The notes beneath the pieces were generated by a model that searched no databases, was not told the DNA's origin, and saw only the letters and a list, made by a program, of their open reading frames with translations. Positions 8,606 to 15,582 of a DNA stretch of 40,247 bases are shown piece after piece. Position 1 is the stretch's first letter. The number at the start of each line of letters is the position of its first letter. Where the stretch lies: positions 1 to 40,247 of IMG/VR virus record IMGVR_UViG_3300042905_001458. One strand, written 5' to 3'. Both the position numbers and the translations under genes were made by a program. The DNA comes from a virus.

Positions 8606-9563
8606 TAATCCAGTACCCGATCATGTCATCAATAAGAGAATCAAAGGAATGTTCGGGTTTCCATCCTGTGGCATCTTTGAACCTTGAAGCGTCACCGCGT
8701 AGGTAGTGAAGTTCTTCGGGTCTTAGGTACTTTTCAGATGTTCGGACGTGCTTAATTGGGTCTAATCCAAGTTTATTGAAAACAACATCTACGAGTGTTT
8801 GAACCGAGTGAGTGATTCCAGTTGCTATCACGTAATCGACAGCTTCTGGCAATTGAAGTAGTGCGTAATGCGCCCGAACTGAATCTTTAGCGTGTGACCA
8901 ATCCCTGAATGAATTAAGGTTGCCCAATGTAAGATATTGCGATTTGCCGAGGTGAATGTTGACGGCCTCTTTCACCACCTTGTTCGTTACGAAGTTGATT
9001 CCGCGTCTTGGGCTTTCCGAATTGAACATGATACCTGAATAGACTTTCAGGCCGTAAGCGTTGCGATAGTTGGCGCAAAGGGTATGAGCGTACAGCTTGG
9101 AACACCCATAAGGCGAAACGGGATTCATTGGCGTTGTCTCGCGCTGATAACCGTCTGGGTCAACGTTGTTTCCGAACATTTCAGAGGTCGAACTATTGTA
9201 GATGCGCGTATGTGGCGAGAACTTGCGAACCGCCTCCAATATCGAAAGCGTACCACCTCCGTTCGTGTCAAGAGTGTACTGAGGGAGTTCGTATGAAATC
9301 TGAACGTGCGATTGTGCCGCGTAGTGGAATAGCAGGTCGGGTTGAACCTCGGATATTACACCCTGAATACTGTTAGGGTCTGTCAGGTCTGCGTAGTGAA
9401 GTTTAATTGATCCGTCAACGTGTAACCCTTCAATCCGCGTGGTCTGAGATTCGGGTACTGAGTTTCTGCGAATCGTTCCGTGAACTTCGTAGCCCTTCTC
9501 AATGAGTAGTTCGGCCATATATGAGGCAATTTGGCCGTTTGCCCCCGTTATCAATGCCTTCAT
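8589..9563 (-). CDS. gmd: GDP-mannose 4,6-dehydratase
   Basis: A 324-aa short-chain dehydrogenase of the extended type. The NAD(P)-binding loop TGANGQIAS is at residues 6-14, and the catalytic set is T126, E128 (STSEMFG), Y152 and K156 (YGCSK). SPRRGINFVTNKVV and GNLNSFRDWSHAKDSVRAH are signature segments of GDP-mannose 4,6-dehydratases. The last Gly of the usual GxxGxxG is Ala here. It converts GDP-D-mannose to GDP-4-keto-6-deoxymannose, the first step to GDP-L-fucose, GDP-rhamnose and related sugars. It is coupled to a glycosyltransferase upstream and to the terminase downstream. Its pathway partner, a fucose synthase, is 28 kb away at about 38 kb. Confidence 0.92.
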   Translation of the reverse strand: MKALITGANGQIASYMAELLIEKGYEVHGTIRRNSVPESQTTRIEGLHVDGSIKLHYADLTDPNSIQGVISEVQPDLLFHYAAQSHVQISYELPQYTLDTNGGGTLSILEAVRKFSPHTRIYNSSTSEMFGNNVDPDGYQRETTPMNPVSPYGCSKLYAHTLCANYRNAYGLKVYSGIMFNSESPRRGINFVTNKVVKEAVNIHLGKSQYLTLGNLNSFRDWSHAKDSVRAHYALLQLPEAVDYVIATGITHSVQTLVDVVFNKLGLDPIKHVRTSEKYLRPEELHYLRGDASRFKDATGWKPEHSFDSLIDDMIGYWINDNGQ

Positions 9564-10426
9564 TTCGCGTTCAGGTGTTTGTCCTTCATTAGTTCAGATT
9601 GAAGGTATAGGTAAGGTGCTTTCATTTCACGAACAATAGCATCGTAAAGCCTCAACCATTTCTTCTGGGTGGTCGTTCCATCGCGTCCTGTGCCGTAAAT
9701 TGAAAGGAACGAGTAATGCTCACGTGCTTCATCTTCTGTAATGGTAACGTGTGGCGTTCCGAACAGTAGCGGCCTTATTTCGTCAGGATGGTCGGGTATC
9801 AATCCCATCTTTGCAAATACACCTTGATATACAAGTTCATCAGGTAGCGTACCACCCCAAGCCTGAGACAGAACATGGCGAGGTATTCCGACCGACATAA
9901 AGTGGTCTATGTAATCTTGCATAATGTCGCACGTCTGTGATGCCTCAAAGTACATCCAACTGGATTGAATACCGCAAACGGTCGCTGATTCGTCAAGCCC
10001 GAACGTTTTCCAAATGTTCTCGTTCGTTGCCCAAAGTGAATACCCTATTGCATCATTCCGTCCACCACGCCCGAGAACGTCAGTTGATACGACAAGCCCG
10101 TTCATGCTTTCAAACATCGGCAACGGGTCATTCATACATATCGCGTCAACGTCCAGATACATGAACCTGTCGAAGTACTTTCGGCCAAGTTTGTAAACTA
10201 TGGTCTTGACCTTCGCGGGGTCAACACCTCCACGTTCGTCTGTAAACTGATCCCGTGTCAAATGGTCAACGTGGTCAAACACGGATGGGTCTTGGATGTG
10301 ATGCGCGATACCTCCGTCAACCCATAATGATATTCGTGCGTTCGGATTAAGTCGCTTAATTGAAAAAGCGAGGTTATACGCCATTAACGCATAACCCCGC
10401 TTCCCGAATGCACAAAGTAGGAACAA
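9560..10426 (-). CDS. Glycosyltransferase, GT-A fold (GT8-like)
   Basis: A 288-aa protein opening with a Rossmann-like strand and LAFSIKRLNPNA, then the metal-binding DxD in MYLDVDAICMND (D92, D94), typical of nucleotide-sugar transferases that act on a donor with Mn2+. The start is a TTG: no ATG exists between the in-frame stop of the preceding gene and residue 15, and the residues before M15 belong to the fold. It follows the probable major tail protein after 9 bp and overlaps the dehydratase by 4 bp, so donor synthesis and transfer are linked. Acceptor unknown; virion protein or host surface are both possible. Confidence 0.8.
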   Translation of the reverse strand: MFLLCAFGKRGYALMAYNLAFSIKRLNPNARISLWVDGGIAHHIQDPSVFDHVDHLTRDQFTDERGGVDPAKVKTIVYKLGRKYFDRFMYLDVDAICMNDPLPMFESMNGLVVSTDVLGRGGRNDAIGYSLWATNENIWKTFGLDESATVCGIQSSWMYFEASQTCDIMQDYIDHFMSVGIPRHVLSQAWGGTLPDELVYQGVFAKMGLIPDHPDEIRPLLFGTPHVTITEDEAREHYSFLSIYGTGRDGTTTQKKWLRLYDAIVREMKAPYLYLQSELMKDKHLNAK

Positions 10427-10435
10427 ACAGTCTTT

Positions 10436-10999
10436 TTATGGGAACAATGCCACAGGCATCGCAACGGCTACTGGCCCAAGTCGGCTCTTGCCTGAAACGT
10501 TGAACTCATAGTGGATCACATCATCCTCAGAATCAGGAACAACGGCTGTTCCTATAAGTTGGAATGATGAAAGTGGCTTGTAAAGAACCGCAACCGCAGT
10601 CTCACCAACGGTCTGCCCAAGGATGGCGGCTATCTCCGTTCCGCTTGTTGAGTTGAGTGTTCCCCAAGCCGTATCGTTGGCAAGTGAGAAGTTCTCATCC
10701 ATTAAAGAAAAGTCGATGGTGTAGCTTCCGACCTTTGGAACACCACCCGCAACGTATGAAGCTGAGTTTGCGTTCGGTGAACCAGCCGCAGAACTTCCCT
10801 TGATGCCAAGTACCATTGTGGCGTAACCGTTGGCAATGTCTGAGTTGATGGTCGCAGTGGTGTAATCGTCATTTTCAACGGCCACTGATTGGCAAGAGAA
10901 TAGAACTAGGTTCTGAACGCCACCCCCTACTGTATCTCCGCAGTCGGTGTTAGTATGATCTGGAAATGGTGTAGCGCAGTATGTTGAGCAGGTTGACAT
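10436..10999 (-). CDS. Probable major tail (tube) protein
   Basis: A 187-aa protein with a Cys-rich N-terminus (CSTYC, DC) followed by a beta-rich Gly/Ser/Thr sequence and a C-terminal NVSGKSRLGPVAVAMP segment. Size, composition, its own leader with a promoter-like sequence and location before the terminase/tail-chaperone block fit a tube subunit. It could instead be another abundant virion protein, for example a decoration protein. No paralogue is seen in the tail operon that would be a better candidate. The ATG follows a 58-bp gap, one of the few in this tightly packed segment. Confidence 0.5.
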   Translation of the reverse strand: MSTCSTYCATPFPDHTNTDCGDTVGGGVQNLVLFSCQSVAVENDDYTTATINSDIANGYATMVLGIKGSSAAGSPNANSASYVAGGVPKVGSYTIDFSLMDENFSLANDTAWGTLNSTSGTEIAAILGQTVGETAVAVLYKPLSSFQLIGTAVVPDSEDDVIHYEFNVSGKSRLGPVAVAMPVALFP

Positions 11000-11023
11000 A
11001 TCAATCGTTTTAAAGGTTCGCTA

Positions 11024-11051
11024 CAAAGATATAAAAATTCTACTTTGCAAA
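11024..11051 (-). promoter_or_regulatory. Candidate Bacteroidota-type promoter before the probable major tail gene
   Basis: Minus strand reads TTTG-N16-TATCTTTG in the 58-bp gap upstream of the structural gene. The -7 box matches TAnnTTTG; the spacer is 3 bp shorter than the usual 19. Leader to the ATG would be about 20 nt. Confidence 0.45.
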
Positions 11052-11057
11052 CCGCGT

Positions 11058-11324
11058 CTATTTCTTCTTACTCATCGCCTCAATCTGCCCCTTCTCATTC
11101 CTGAAATACAGGCCAGCGCGTTCGGCCTTCATACGTTCGTTGGCTTCCTTTAGTAGTGCTTTGGCTGTTTTGCAGATGGCTAACTCCGTTCGATTGCTCG
11201 CATGGTCTTTAGAAGCCTGTTCGAGTATGGCATCGTAATCAGCCTTTAGCGAATCAATCCGAAGTTTCAAGAACCCGATGAAACCGAGCAATGCGATTAT
11301 GATTACTATCAGAAGTGGTGTCAT
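11058..11324 (-). CDS. Small membrane-anchored coiled-coil protein
   Basis: An 88-aa protein with an N-terminal hydrophobic segment (PLLIVIIIALLGFIGFL, about residues 3-20) followed by a charged helix (about 22-70) of coiled-coil type and a basic tail ending SKKK. The topology resembles inner-membrane spanins or other envelope accessory proteins, but it is far from the endolysin and no partner is evident. It overlaps the preceding gene by an ATGA. Function unknown. Confidence 0.6.
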   Translation of the reverse strand: MTPLLIVIIIALLGFIGFLKLRIDSLKADYDAILEQASKDHASNRTELAICKTAKALLKEANERMKAERAGLYFRNEKGQIEAMSKKK

Positions 11325-11557
11325 CCTACTATCTCTTTCTTGGTTACGGTTTCAACTATCCTTCTCCTTTCAAACTTCACGCCCTTATGAGTGAAGCTGC
11401 ATTTGTTCTTCGCCAGTGTCGCGTACTTGATGCCAAGTTCAAGAGGCAACCCGTCAACGAACCTTTGAAGCGAGCAAACTTTGGTAATCTTCGTGCCGTC
11501 AGTTAGTATCGCGGTGTATCTGAATCTTTGCGGCTCAACGCCCTTTCGTGTTCCCAT
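11321..11557 (-). CDS. Hypothetical small protein
   Basis: A 78-aa basic protein (MGTRKGVEPQRFRY, later KFERRRIVETVTKK) with no recognised domain. Its ATG lies five bases after a perfect -7 box (TACATTTG), so its mRNA may be leaderless or nearly so. It heads a short transcript running into the membrane protein and the probable major tail gene. Confidence 0.6.
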   Translation of the reverse strand: MGTRKGVEPQRFRYTAILTDGTKITKVCSLQRFVDGLPLELGIKYATLAKNKCSFTHKGVKFERRRIVETVTKKEIVG

Positions 11558-11562
11558 GTTTG

Positions 11563-11593
11563 CAAATGTAATTATTTATTTTGATTGTCCAAA
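11563..11593 (-). promoter_or_regulatory. Bacteroidota-type promoter, TTTG-N19-TACATTTG
   Basis: A perfect match to the -33/-7 pattern known for Bacteroidota sigma factor, with 19-bp spacing. The -33 element overlaps the 3' end of the preceding membrane-protein gene. The next gene's ATG follows the -7 box by only five bases. Confidence 0.7.
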
Positions 11594-11857
11594 GAAATTA
11601 CCCTGAGCCGTATCTCCAGCATTGAACCTATCAGCTTCGGCCTTGAAGTGAACTAGGCGAGAATGTCGGCACGTGTCCAGTAGGACAGCGTCATAGATAG
11701 CTGAATCGCCATACGTGTCTACCTGAATGATTCGGCAGTTGTGGAAGTCACCGCATGGGGGGATTGGTGGTTGATGGTACGTGAGTGCTGAGTATAAGTG
11801 GACAACAATAACAACCAACGATGTCAACGCCAATAGTGTGAATGTTTCGGCTTTCAT
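11576..11857 (-). CDS. Small secreted or membrane-anchored protein
   Basis: A 93-aa protein starting MKAETFTLLALTSLVVIVVH, an N-terminal signal-anchor, then a Cys-containing outer part (IPPCGDFHNCRIIQ, later LDTCRHSRL). This ATG is preferred over one seven codons upstream because it overlaps the stop of the preceding small gene as ATGA, the spacing used throughout this genome. Three Cys in the periplasmic part could form a disulfide. No family recognised. Confidence 0.6.
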   Translation of the reverse strand: MKAETFTLLALTSLVVIVVHLYSALTYHQPPIPPCGDFHNCRIIQVDTYGDSAIYDAVLLDTCRHSRLVHFKAEADRFNAGDTAQGNFFGQSK

Positions 11858-12015
11858 TTCATTGCTTTTACAACCCATGAATCGGGCTTTCGTTTTACTT
11901 CTCTTGTTTCAATATCCTGTACATCATGCTCCCATCCGTTGGCTGTTCTGAAAGTTCCAACGCATCGGAAAGTTCTGCCTTGATACGTGAATGAAGGTGT
12001 GGTCTTATGCTGCAT
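11854..12015 (-). CDS. Small hypothetical protein (53 aa)
   Basis: A short gene that exactly fills the gap between the DnaA-like gene and the signal-anchor gene: it overlaps the first by 11 bp and the second by an ATGA. The product begins MQHKTTPSFTYQGRTFRCVG and ends with basic helix KRKPDSWVVKAMK. The composition is protein-like and the tiling is perfect, which is the support for its reality. Function unknown. Confidence 0.6.
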   Translation of the reverse strand: MQHKTTPSFTYQGRTFRCVGTFRTANGWEHDVQDIETREVKRKPDSWVVKAMK

Positions 12016-12433
12016 TTCTTTCTAGCCTGTTGACTATCCTTTCAACCTTCGCCTTGAACGCCAGATCTGTTCGCATCCAATTGTCAACTTGTTTGGTCGA
12101 ATGAATTACCGTAGCGTGGTTGACTGAGTTGGTGACCTTTGCCGTTAGGTGTCCAGTCAATTCAAGCCGTCTCGTAAGATACCATCGAATAACGTGGCGC
12201 GGTGTGGTTGCGTATGGTATCCGCGTCTTTGCCAATGCGATTTCAGGCGTAACGGTGAACTCCCTGCACACTTCAAGAAACACATCCTTGACAGGCGGCC
12301 TGAATCTATCCTCCTTCATTCGGCCTTCGAACATCGTTACCATCAGTTCTTGATGAAGTTCGGCAACTGCTAGGTCAATGTTTTCATTGTGGCGATACAT
12401 TAGTTCGCGAAATTGGTCGTTGTTCTTTGTCAT
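12005..12433 (-). CDS. DnaA domain IV-like DNA-binding protein
   Basis: A 142-aa protein whose region about 65-125 matches the shape of the DnaA C-terminal DNA-binding domain. It has a TP(R)HVIRWYLTRRL helix, a linker, and VNHATVIHSTKQVDNW, which corresponds to the DnaA signature (RDHTTVIHA-type) recognising the DnaA box. No AAA+ ATPase domain is present, so it cannot itself melt an origin. It might bind origin-like sites, compete with host DnaA, or act as a regulator. It closes the replication gene block (Gp157, ERF, DnaB), which supports a replication role. Confidence 0.75.
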   Translation of the reverse strand: MTKNNDQFRELMYRHNENIDLAVAELHQELMVTMFEGRMKEDRFRPPVKDVFLEVCREFTVTPEIALAKTRIPYATTPRHVIRWYLTRRLELTGHLTAKVTNSVNHATVIHSTKQVDNWMRTDLAFKAKVERIVNRLERNAA

Positions 12434-12798
12434 GGTTCTATTTTTGCTTTAATGGTGTCAATAATCTTATCCATCCTGTTTTGATAGAACAGATTGAAGT
12501 CGGAGTAGCCTCCATCGTTTTGCTTCCAGTAAATGAATAGCACGTTTCTCAATCGTTGGCTTGGTGTCTTTGCGTTCGGAATGTCATCCATACCCAATTT
12601 TGAAGATTGGAGTAGGTCAATTTCATCCTGAGTAAGCGCATCGTTTGGCACTATTCCAATGGTGCATAGCTTGTTCTGCAATGGGAATAATTTACCGCCC
12701 TCGGTCAATTCCTGAGTGCCTAGAACTATCTTCAAAGTGTTGTCCTTTCGGCTTTGAATAGTCTCCACTTGGCAATTGAATGTGACCAACTTGCTCAT
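12430..12798 (-). CDS. Conserved phage protein of unknown function, recombination neighbourhood
   Basis: A 122-aa protein with an N-terminal beta part (LVTFNCQVETIQSRKDNTLK, then VLGTQEL) and a C-terminal helical part with SQRLRNVLFIYWKQ and FNLFYQNRMDKIIDTIK. This pattern (TRKDxTxKxxLGTQEL..., SQRLRxVLxxYWKQ) is familiar from many phage genomes beside recombination genes, but its role is not established. Stop and start overlap neighbours by 4 bp on each side. An OB-like fold for the N-terminal part is a guess. Confidence 0.65.
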   Translation of the reverse strand: MSKLVTFNCQVETIQSRKDNTLKIVLGTQELTEGGKLFPLQNKLCTIGIVPNDALTQDEIDLLQSSKLGMDDIPNAKTPSQRLRNVLFIYWKQNDGGYSDFNLFYQNRMDKIIDTIKAKIEP

Positions 12799-13292
12799 TT
12801 GATCTGCAAATTTTGGAACTCCTCAATGTAATAACCGTCAACCTCAAACCCGTTTTCAATGGTCGCTTTGATAGCCGTTAGATTCGGCTTGCGTTGCTCA
12901 GGTACAATGGTGACAAGTTCGTCAGGCAAGGGATGAAGTGATTGGCCTACGCATCGCTTTGACGTTCTGAATGACAGCTTTAATGTCGGTGTTTCAACCT
13001 TGAAGATACCGAACAACTTCATCGCTTTGGAGATTGAATCTTTGAGCCTGTCAACCTTTGACTGTTCCGATTTCTTTAGTGCCGTCAACCGTTTCAATTC
13101 AGCGTCAATGATAGCAATGTTGCCTTCGGCTTCACGGATAATAAAACCGTAACCAACGGCTTTCGTTTGAAGTTCACCCTCGGTTATGGCTAAAGCCGTT
13201 TCAAGTTCGGGCGTTAGTTCACCTTCGGCCTGTTCAATCTGTTCGGCCAGTTCAAGGTATTCTCGTTCGATGTTGTATAGTGCTTTTTTCAT
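12795..13292 (-). CDS. Siphovirus Gp157-family protein
   Basis: A 165-aa protein with an acidic helical N-terminus (ALYNIEREYLELAEQIEQAE, then GELTPELETALAI), a long charged coiled coil (about 60-95) and the KVETPTLKLSFRTS segment, together typical of the Gp157 family found in phage recombination and replication clusters. Gp157 from Streptococcus phages is linked to phage resistance phenotypes, but its molecular role is uncertain. It lies between the DGQHR protein and the conserved 122-aa protein. Confidence 0.8.
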   Translation of the reverse strand: MKKALYNIEREYLELAEQIEQAEGELTPELETALAITEGELQTKAVGYGFIIREAEGNIAIIDAELKRLTALKKSEQSKVDRLKDSISKAMKLFGIFKVETPTLKLSFRTSKRCVGQSLHPLPDELVTIVPEQRKPNLTAIKATIENGFEVDGYYIEEFQNLQIK

Positions 13293-14134
13293 TGTATTGC
13301 TTGCTTAAAGAGATTTGAAACGCTTTCCTCCGTACTGACCTTCAGCGATTTAGCTTGGTATTTATTTTTATAGTGGGTAAAAGCCTTTAGAATTAACTGC
13401 TCTTTTGCGGCTATTGGCATTGTCATTTTGCTATTAGTACTGGATGCTATTATCCTGTCTCGCAATAAATACACGGCATTGTTTGTAATGTCTCGTCCAC
13501 TCATTACCTCGTTAAAAAAAACTATGACATTTGGGTGTCTTTCGTACAGAAAAGCTATCATTCCGCCTACTACCGATGCTGGTATCCTAATCCCGCTTTT
13601 CGTTGTTAATTGCGTTGATTGTGAGTTTGCAAAATCAATTAACTCGGCCTCCATTTCGTAAAACTTCAATACATCTGTTGCCGTAGGTGTGGCGAATTTT
13701 TCGCTTGTCGAGTGATTTCTATATCTTAGCAACGCCCGTATCACAGCCGTCTTTTGGTTTGCAGATGTTACACCGCTTATACCCAATATAGACCCTATTG
13801 ACCGAGATGCCCCCGCATCAATAGTCATAAATGCCCGTGAGTCCACTCCGTATGTTACCCACATATAAACGGATACATTGCTTTTGATTATTGCGCTCAG
13901 TCGGTGTTGCCCGTCCACCATCATTCCGTTTTGGTCAAACTTTATTGATTCGCCATTGTCCGTTACCCAGTTGTTATTTGATAACTCCTGTGCGTATTTT
14001 GCCACTACTCGCTCGTTTATAGGGCGATTGTTTTTCAGATTCATAGCTAACATATCTGCCGCCTGAGTCGGTGTTATTAGTAATCGTTGTGTTCTCATTG
14101 ATTGGTTGTTTGTTGTTTGTTGTTCTGTTTTCAT
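13289..14134 (-). CDS. ParB-like / DGQHR-type protein
   Basis: A 281-aa protein. The N-terminal part reads ITPTQAADMLAMN, RPINERVVAKYAQ, NWVTDNGESIKFDQNGMMVDGQHR, with the ParB-like VDGQHRLSAI at about 72-81. This combination is known from phage and plasmid proteins annotated ParB-like nuclease. The C-terminal two thirds are helical and specific to the family. It overlaps the ERF gene by an ATGA, and the Asn/Thr/Gln-rich N-terminus (TEQQTTNNQS) is encoded by a low-complexity TTG/TTT run. A role in recombination or DNA processing is inferred from context; a nuclease activity is not shown. Confidence 0.7.
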   Translation of the reverse strand: MKTEQQTTNNQSMRTQRLLITPTQAADMLAMNLKNNRPINERVVAKYAQELSNNNWVTDNGESIKFDQNGMMVDGQHRLSAIIKSNVSVYMWVTYGVDSRAFMTIDAGASRSIGSILGISGVTSANQKTAVIRALLRYRNHSTSEKFATPTATDVLKFYEMEAELIDFANSQSTQLTTKSGIRIPASVVGGMIAFLYERHPNVIVFFNEVMSGRDITNNAVYLLRDRIIASSTNSKMTMPIAAKEQLILKAFTHYKNKYQAKSLKVSTEESVSNLFKQAIQ

Positions 14135-14772
14135 TGTTCAAAGTCTGCGGCAAGTTCTGCCAGTTTGGTCGCGTTGTCATCCGATACATTGTAAGCCTTG
14201 CGAATAGCCTCAATGGTTGTTTCACCTTTGGCAAGAGCCGATACCGCGCCTAACCATTTCGGATGCGTTGGTATAAGGTCGGTCTTTGCTTTCGGTTTTA
14301 CAGCCACAGGAGGCGGTGTAGGTATGTTGTCGCTGTGAGTGTTGTCCGTATCGTCAATCGTACCTGTCGGAACAAGGAACATATAGAGCATAAGATTCTT
14401 TAGCGCGTAGGTTGTCGCCTTTCCCGCTGCCTTATCCTGTGGGTCGATGCCGTGACCGTAACCCATGACCTCCTGACTTTCGCCCGATTCATGCAATAGT
14501 AGATACTTGGTCTTGACCGACACGTTAATGTTCTGTTTTTGTTTTGTGCCGTATTGGTTTGTTTCCTCCCATCTGTCAACCTGAACTACGTCCTCAATAC
14601 CTATCGGCAGAAGTGTTAAACCATGCTTTTGCATCGCCCGACCTATGGCCGTCTTAACGTCCTTATCGCTAACGCCTTTGTAGGTGTTCTGACCTGAGCC
14701 AACGGTCATGCTCTTGTCCACGCCCTTGACTTCATCCATTACGGCAAGGACGGCCTTTGCTAACTGTTTCAT
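14131..14772 (-). CDS. ERF-family single-strand annealing protein
   Basis: A 213-aa protein with the ERF superfamily pattern: YKGVSDKDVKTAIGRAMQKH at about 32-51, a beta-rich middle carrying SVKTKYLLLHESGESQEVMG, and GYGHGIDPQDKAAGKATTYALKN at about 103-125, the conserved core. The C-terminal part has a Pro-rich linker and a small helical domain. ERF proteins anneal complementary single strands during phage recombination, often paired with an exonuclease; the PD-(D/E)XK nuclease at 18.5-19.0 kb could be the partner. It overlaps the DGQHR gene by 4 bp. Confidence 0.85.
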   Translation of the reverse strand: MKQLAKAVLAVMDEVKGVDKSMTVGSGQNTYKGVSDKDVKTAIGRAMQKHGLTLLPIGIEDVVQVDRWEETNQYGTKQKQNINVSVKTKYLLLHESGESQEVMGYGHGIDPQDKAAGKATTYALKNLMLYMFLVPTGTIDDTDNTHSDNIPTPPPVAVKPKAKTDLIPTHPKWLGAVSALAKGETTIEAIRKAYNVSDDNATKLAELAADFEQ

Positions 14773-14782
14773 GTATCTGTTT

Positions 14783-15016
14783 TTAGTTGTTGTCTGATTC
14801 TACGTTCTTTATTTTCAAAATCGCTTCCAATAGAGTAGGCTCAATTGCCTCTGACAACTCTAAAAAATAAGTGTCACCAACCAACCCTACGCTTTCTTCG
14901 GCTTCGTGAACCTCAACAAATATCCTATCCTGATTTACGATTGAGAATATTCTCTCATAAGCACCCTTGTACTTGTTTGAGTTCGTTACGTTGGATATTT
15001 TGAGTTTGGTGTTCAT
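14783..15016 (-). CDS. Hypothetical small protein
   Basis: A 77-aa acidic protein (FVEVHEAEESVGLVGDTYFL) of predicted mixed alpha/beta fold without recognised family. It is the first gene after a strong promoter-like sequence and precedes the ERF gene by 10 bp, so it is probably an early gene co-transcribed with the recombination block. Leader is A-rich (AACAAAAACAGAGAC) without Shine-Dalgarno. Confidence 0.65.
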   Translation of the reverse strand: MNTKLKISNVTNSNKYKGAYERIFSIVNQDRIFVEVHEAEESVGLVGDTYFLELSEAIEPTLLEAILKIKNVESDNN

Positions 15017-15035
15017 GTCTCTGTTTTTGTTTTGT

Positions 15036-15067
15036 CAAATCTACGGCACATATCCTACATGGACAAA
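15036..15067 (-). promoter_or_regulatory. Bacteroidota-type promoter, TTTG-N20-TAGATTTG
   Basis: Both boxes match and the spacer is 20 bp. It stands in the 85-bp gap between RusA and the recombination genes. The -33 box is part of a 19-bp palindrome, and a second 17-bp palindrome lies about 30 bp further upstream. Confidence 0.7.
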
Positions 15068-15082
15068 CTAATTATTAGTTTG
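15064..15082. promoter_or_regulatory. 19-bp palindrome overlapping the -33 box (candidate operator)
   Basis: CAAACTAATTATTAGTTTG has two perfect 9-base arms around a single central T. It covers the -33 element of the promoter for the recombination genes, a place where a bound protein would block polymerase. Confidence 0.55.
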
Positions 15083-15089
15083 GGCGTAA

Positions 15090-15106
15090 TTTGGAACGAT
15101 TCTAAA
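15090..15106. repeat. 7-1-7 palindrome, copy 1 (TTTGGAACGATTCTAAA)
   Basis: One of four related 17-bp inverted repeats in early intergenic regions; this copy has two arm mismatches relative to the perfect version. Its centre lies about 68 bp upstream of the presumed start of the ERF transcript. It also contains the stop codon of the RusA gene. Confidence 0.65.
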
Positions 15107-15434
15107 TAGTGATTAGCCTCTTAATTTCAAACGCGAAGTACTCGCTACCCTTTTTAACCATCCGTTTCACCACGTGCATTTCCATGATGTCACGGTCGTT
15201 GAACCCGTATTTCTTTTGGAGTATGTCTTGAAGCGGTTTAACAGGGTTGTCGATGTCAGATAGCTGGTTGCTGAACCCGAACTCGTAGTAAACACTGAAA
15301 GGCGGGTCGGGTATTTTTATCTTAGGCAATAGCATCATTACCGCTTTTTCGTAGCTCTTATACTGAGGCGTTTTGAACCGTCTACCCTGAAACGCTACGT
15401 TGATCGACATTGGTGATATGCTTATCTTTTTCAT
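15102..15434 (-). CDS. RusA-like Holliday junction resolvase
   Basis: A 110-aa protein, close to the usual RusA length of about 120. The diagnostic acidic motif is SDIDNPVKPLQDILQKKYGF with D60, D62 and D70, followed by NDRDI (D80, D82). These Asp residues bind Mg2+ and cut four-way DNA junctions, which in phages clears recombination intermediates before packaging. It begins with SISPMSINVAFQGRRFKTPQY, the usual RusA N-terminal shape. It starts 53 bp inside the end of a small upstream gene. Confidence 0.85.
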   Translation of the reverse strand: MKKISISPMSINVAFQGRRFKTPQYKSYEKAVMMLLPKIKIPDPPFSVYYEFGFSNQLSDIDNPVKPLQDILQKKYGFNDRDIMEMHVVKRMVKKGSEYFAFEIKRLITI

Positions 15435-15582
15435 TCTTTCGTCTTTTAATCTCTTCGGTCAACGCCTGAATTGCAAGGTCTGTGACCAGTTCCAATTCAC
15501 GGCAGTTGGCCTTTGTCGGGTTGTCGCAAACGGCATTACTCGCATCGTTCGACTGTTTAAGCAATTTAGAAAACGTCCCCAT
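15382..15582 (-). CDS. Hypothetical small protein between DnaB and RusA
   Basis: A 66-aa protein of helical character (ELVTDLAIQALTEEIKRRKN) with no family recognised. It overlaps the helicase stop by 17 bp and the RusA start by 53 bp. The long overlap with RusA lowers confidence, but without it there would be a 131-bp hole in an otherwise tiled operon. Confidence 0.5.
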   Translation of the reverse strand: MGTFSKLLKQSNDASNAVCDNPTKANCRELELVTDLAIQALTEEIKRRKNEKDKHITNVDQRSVSG

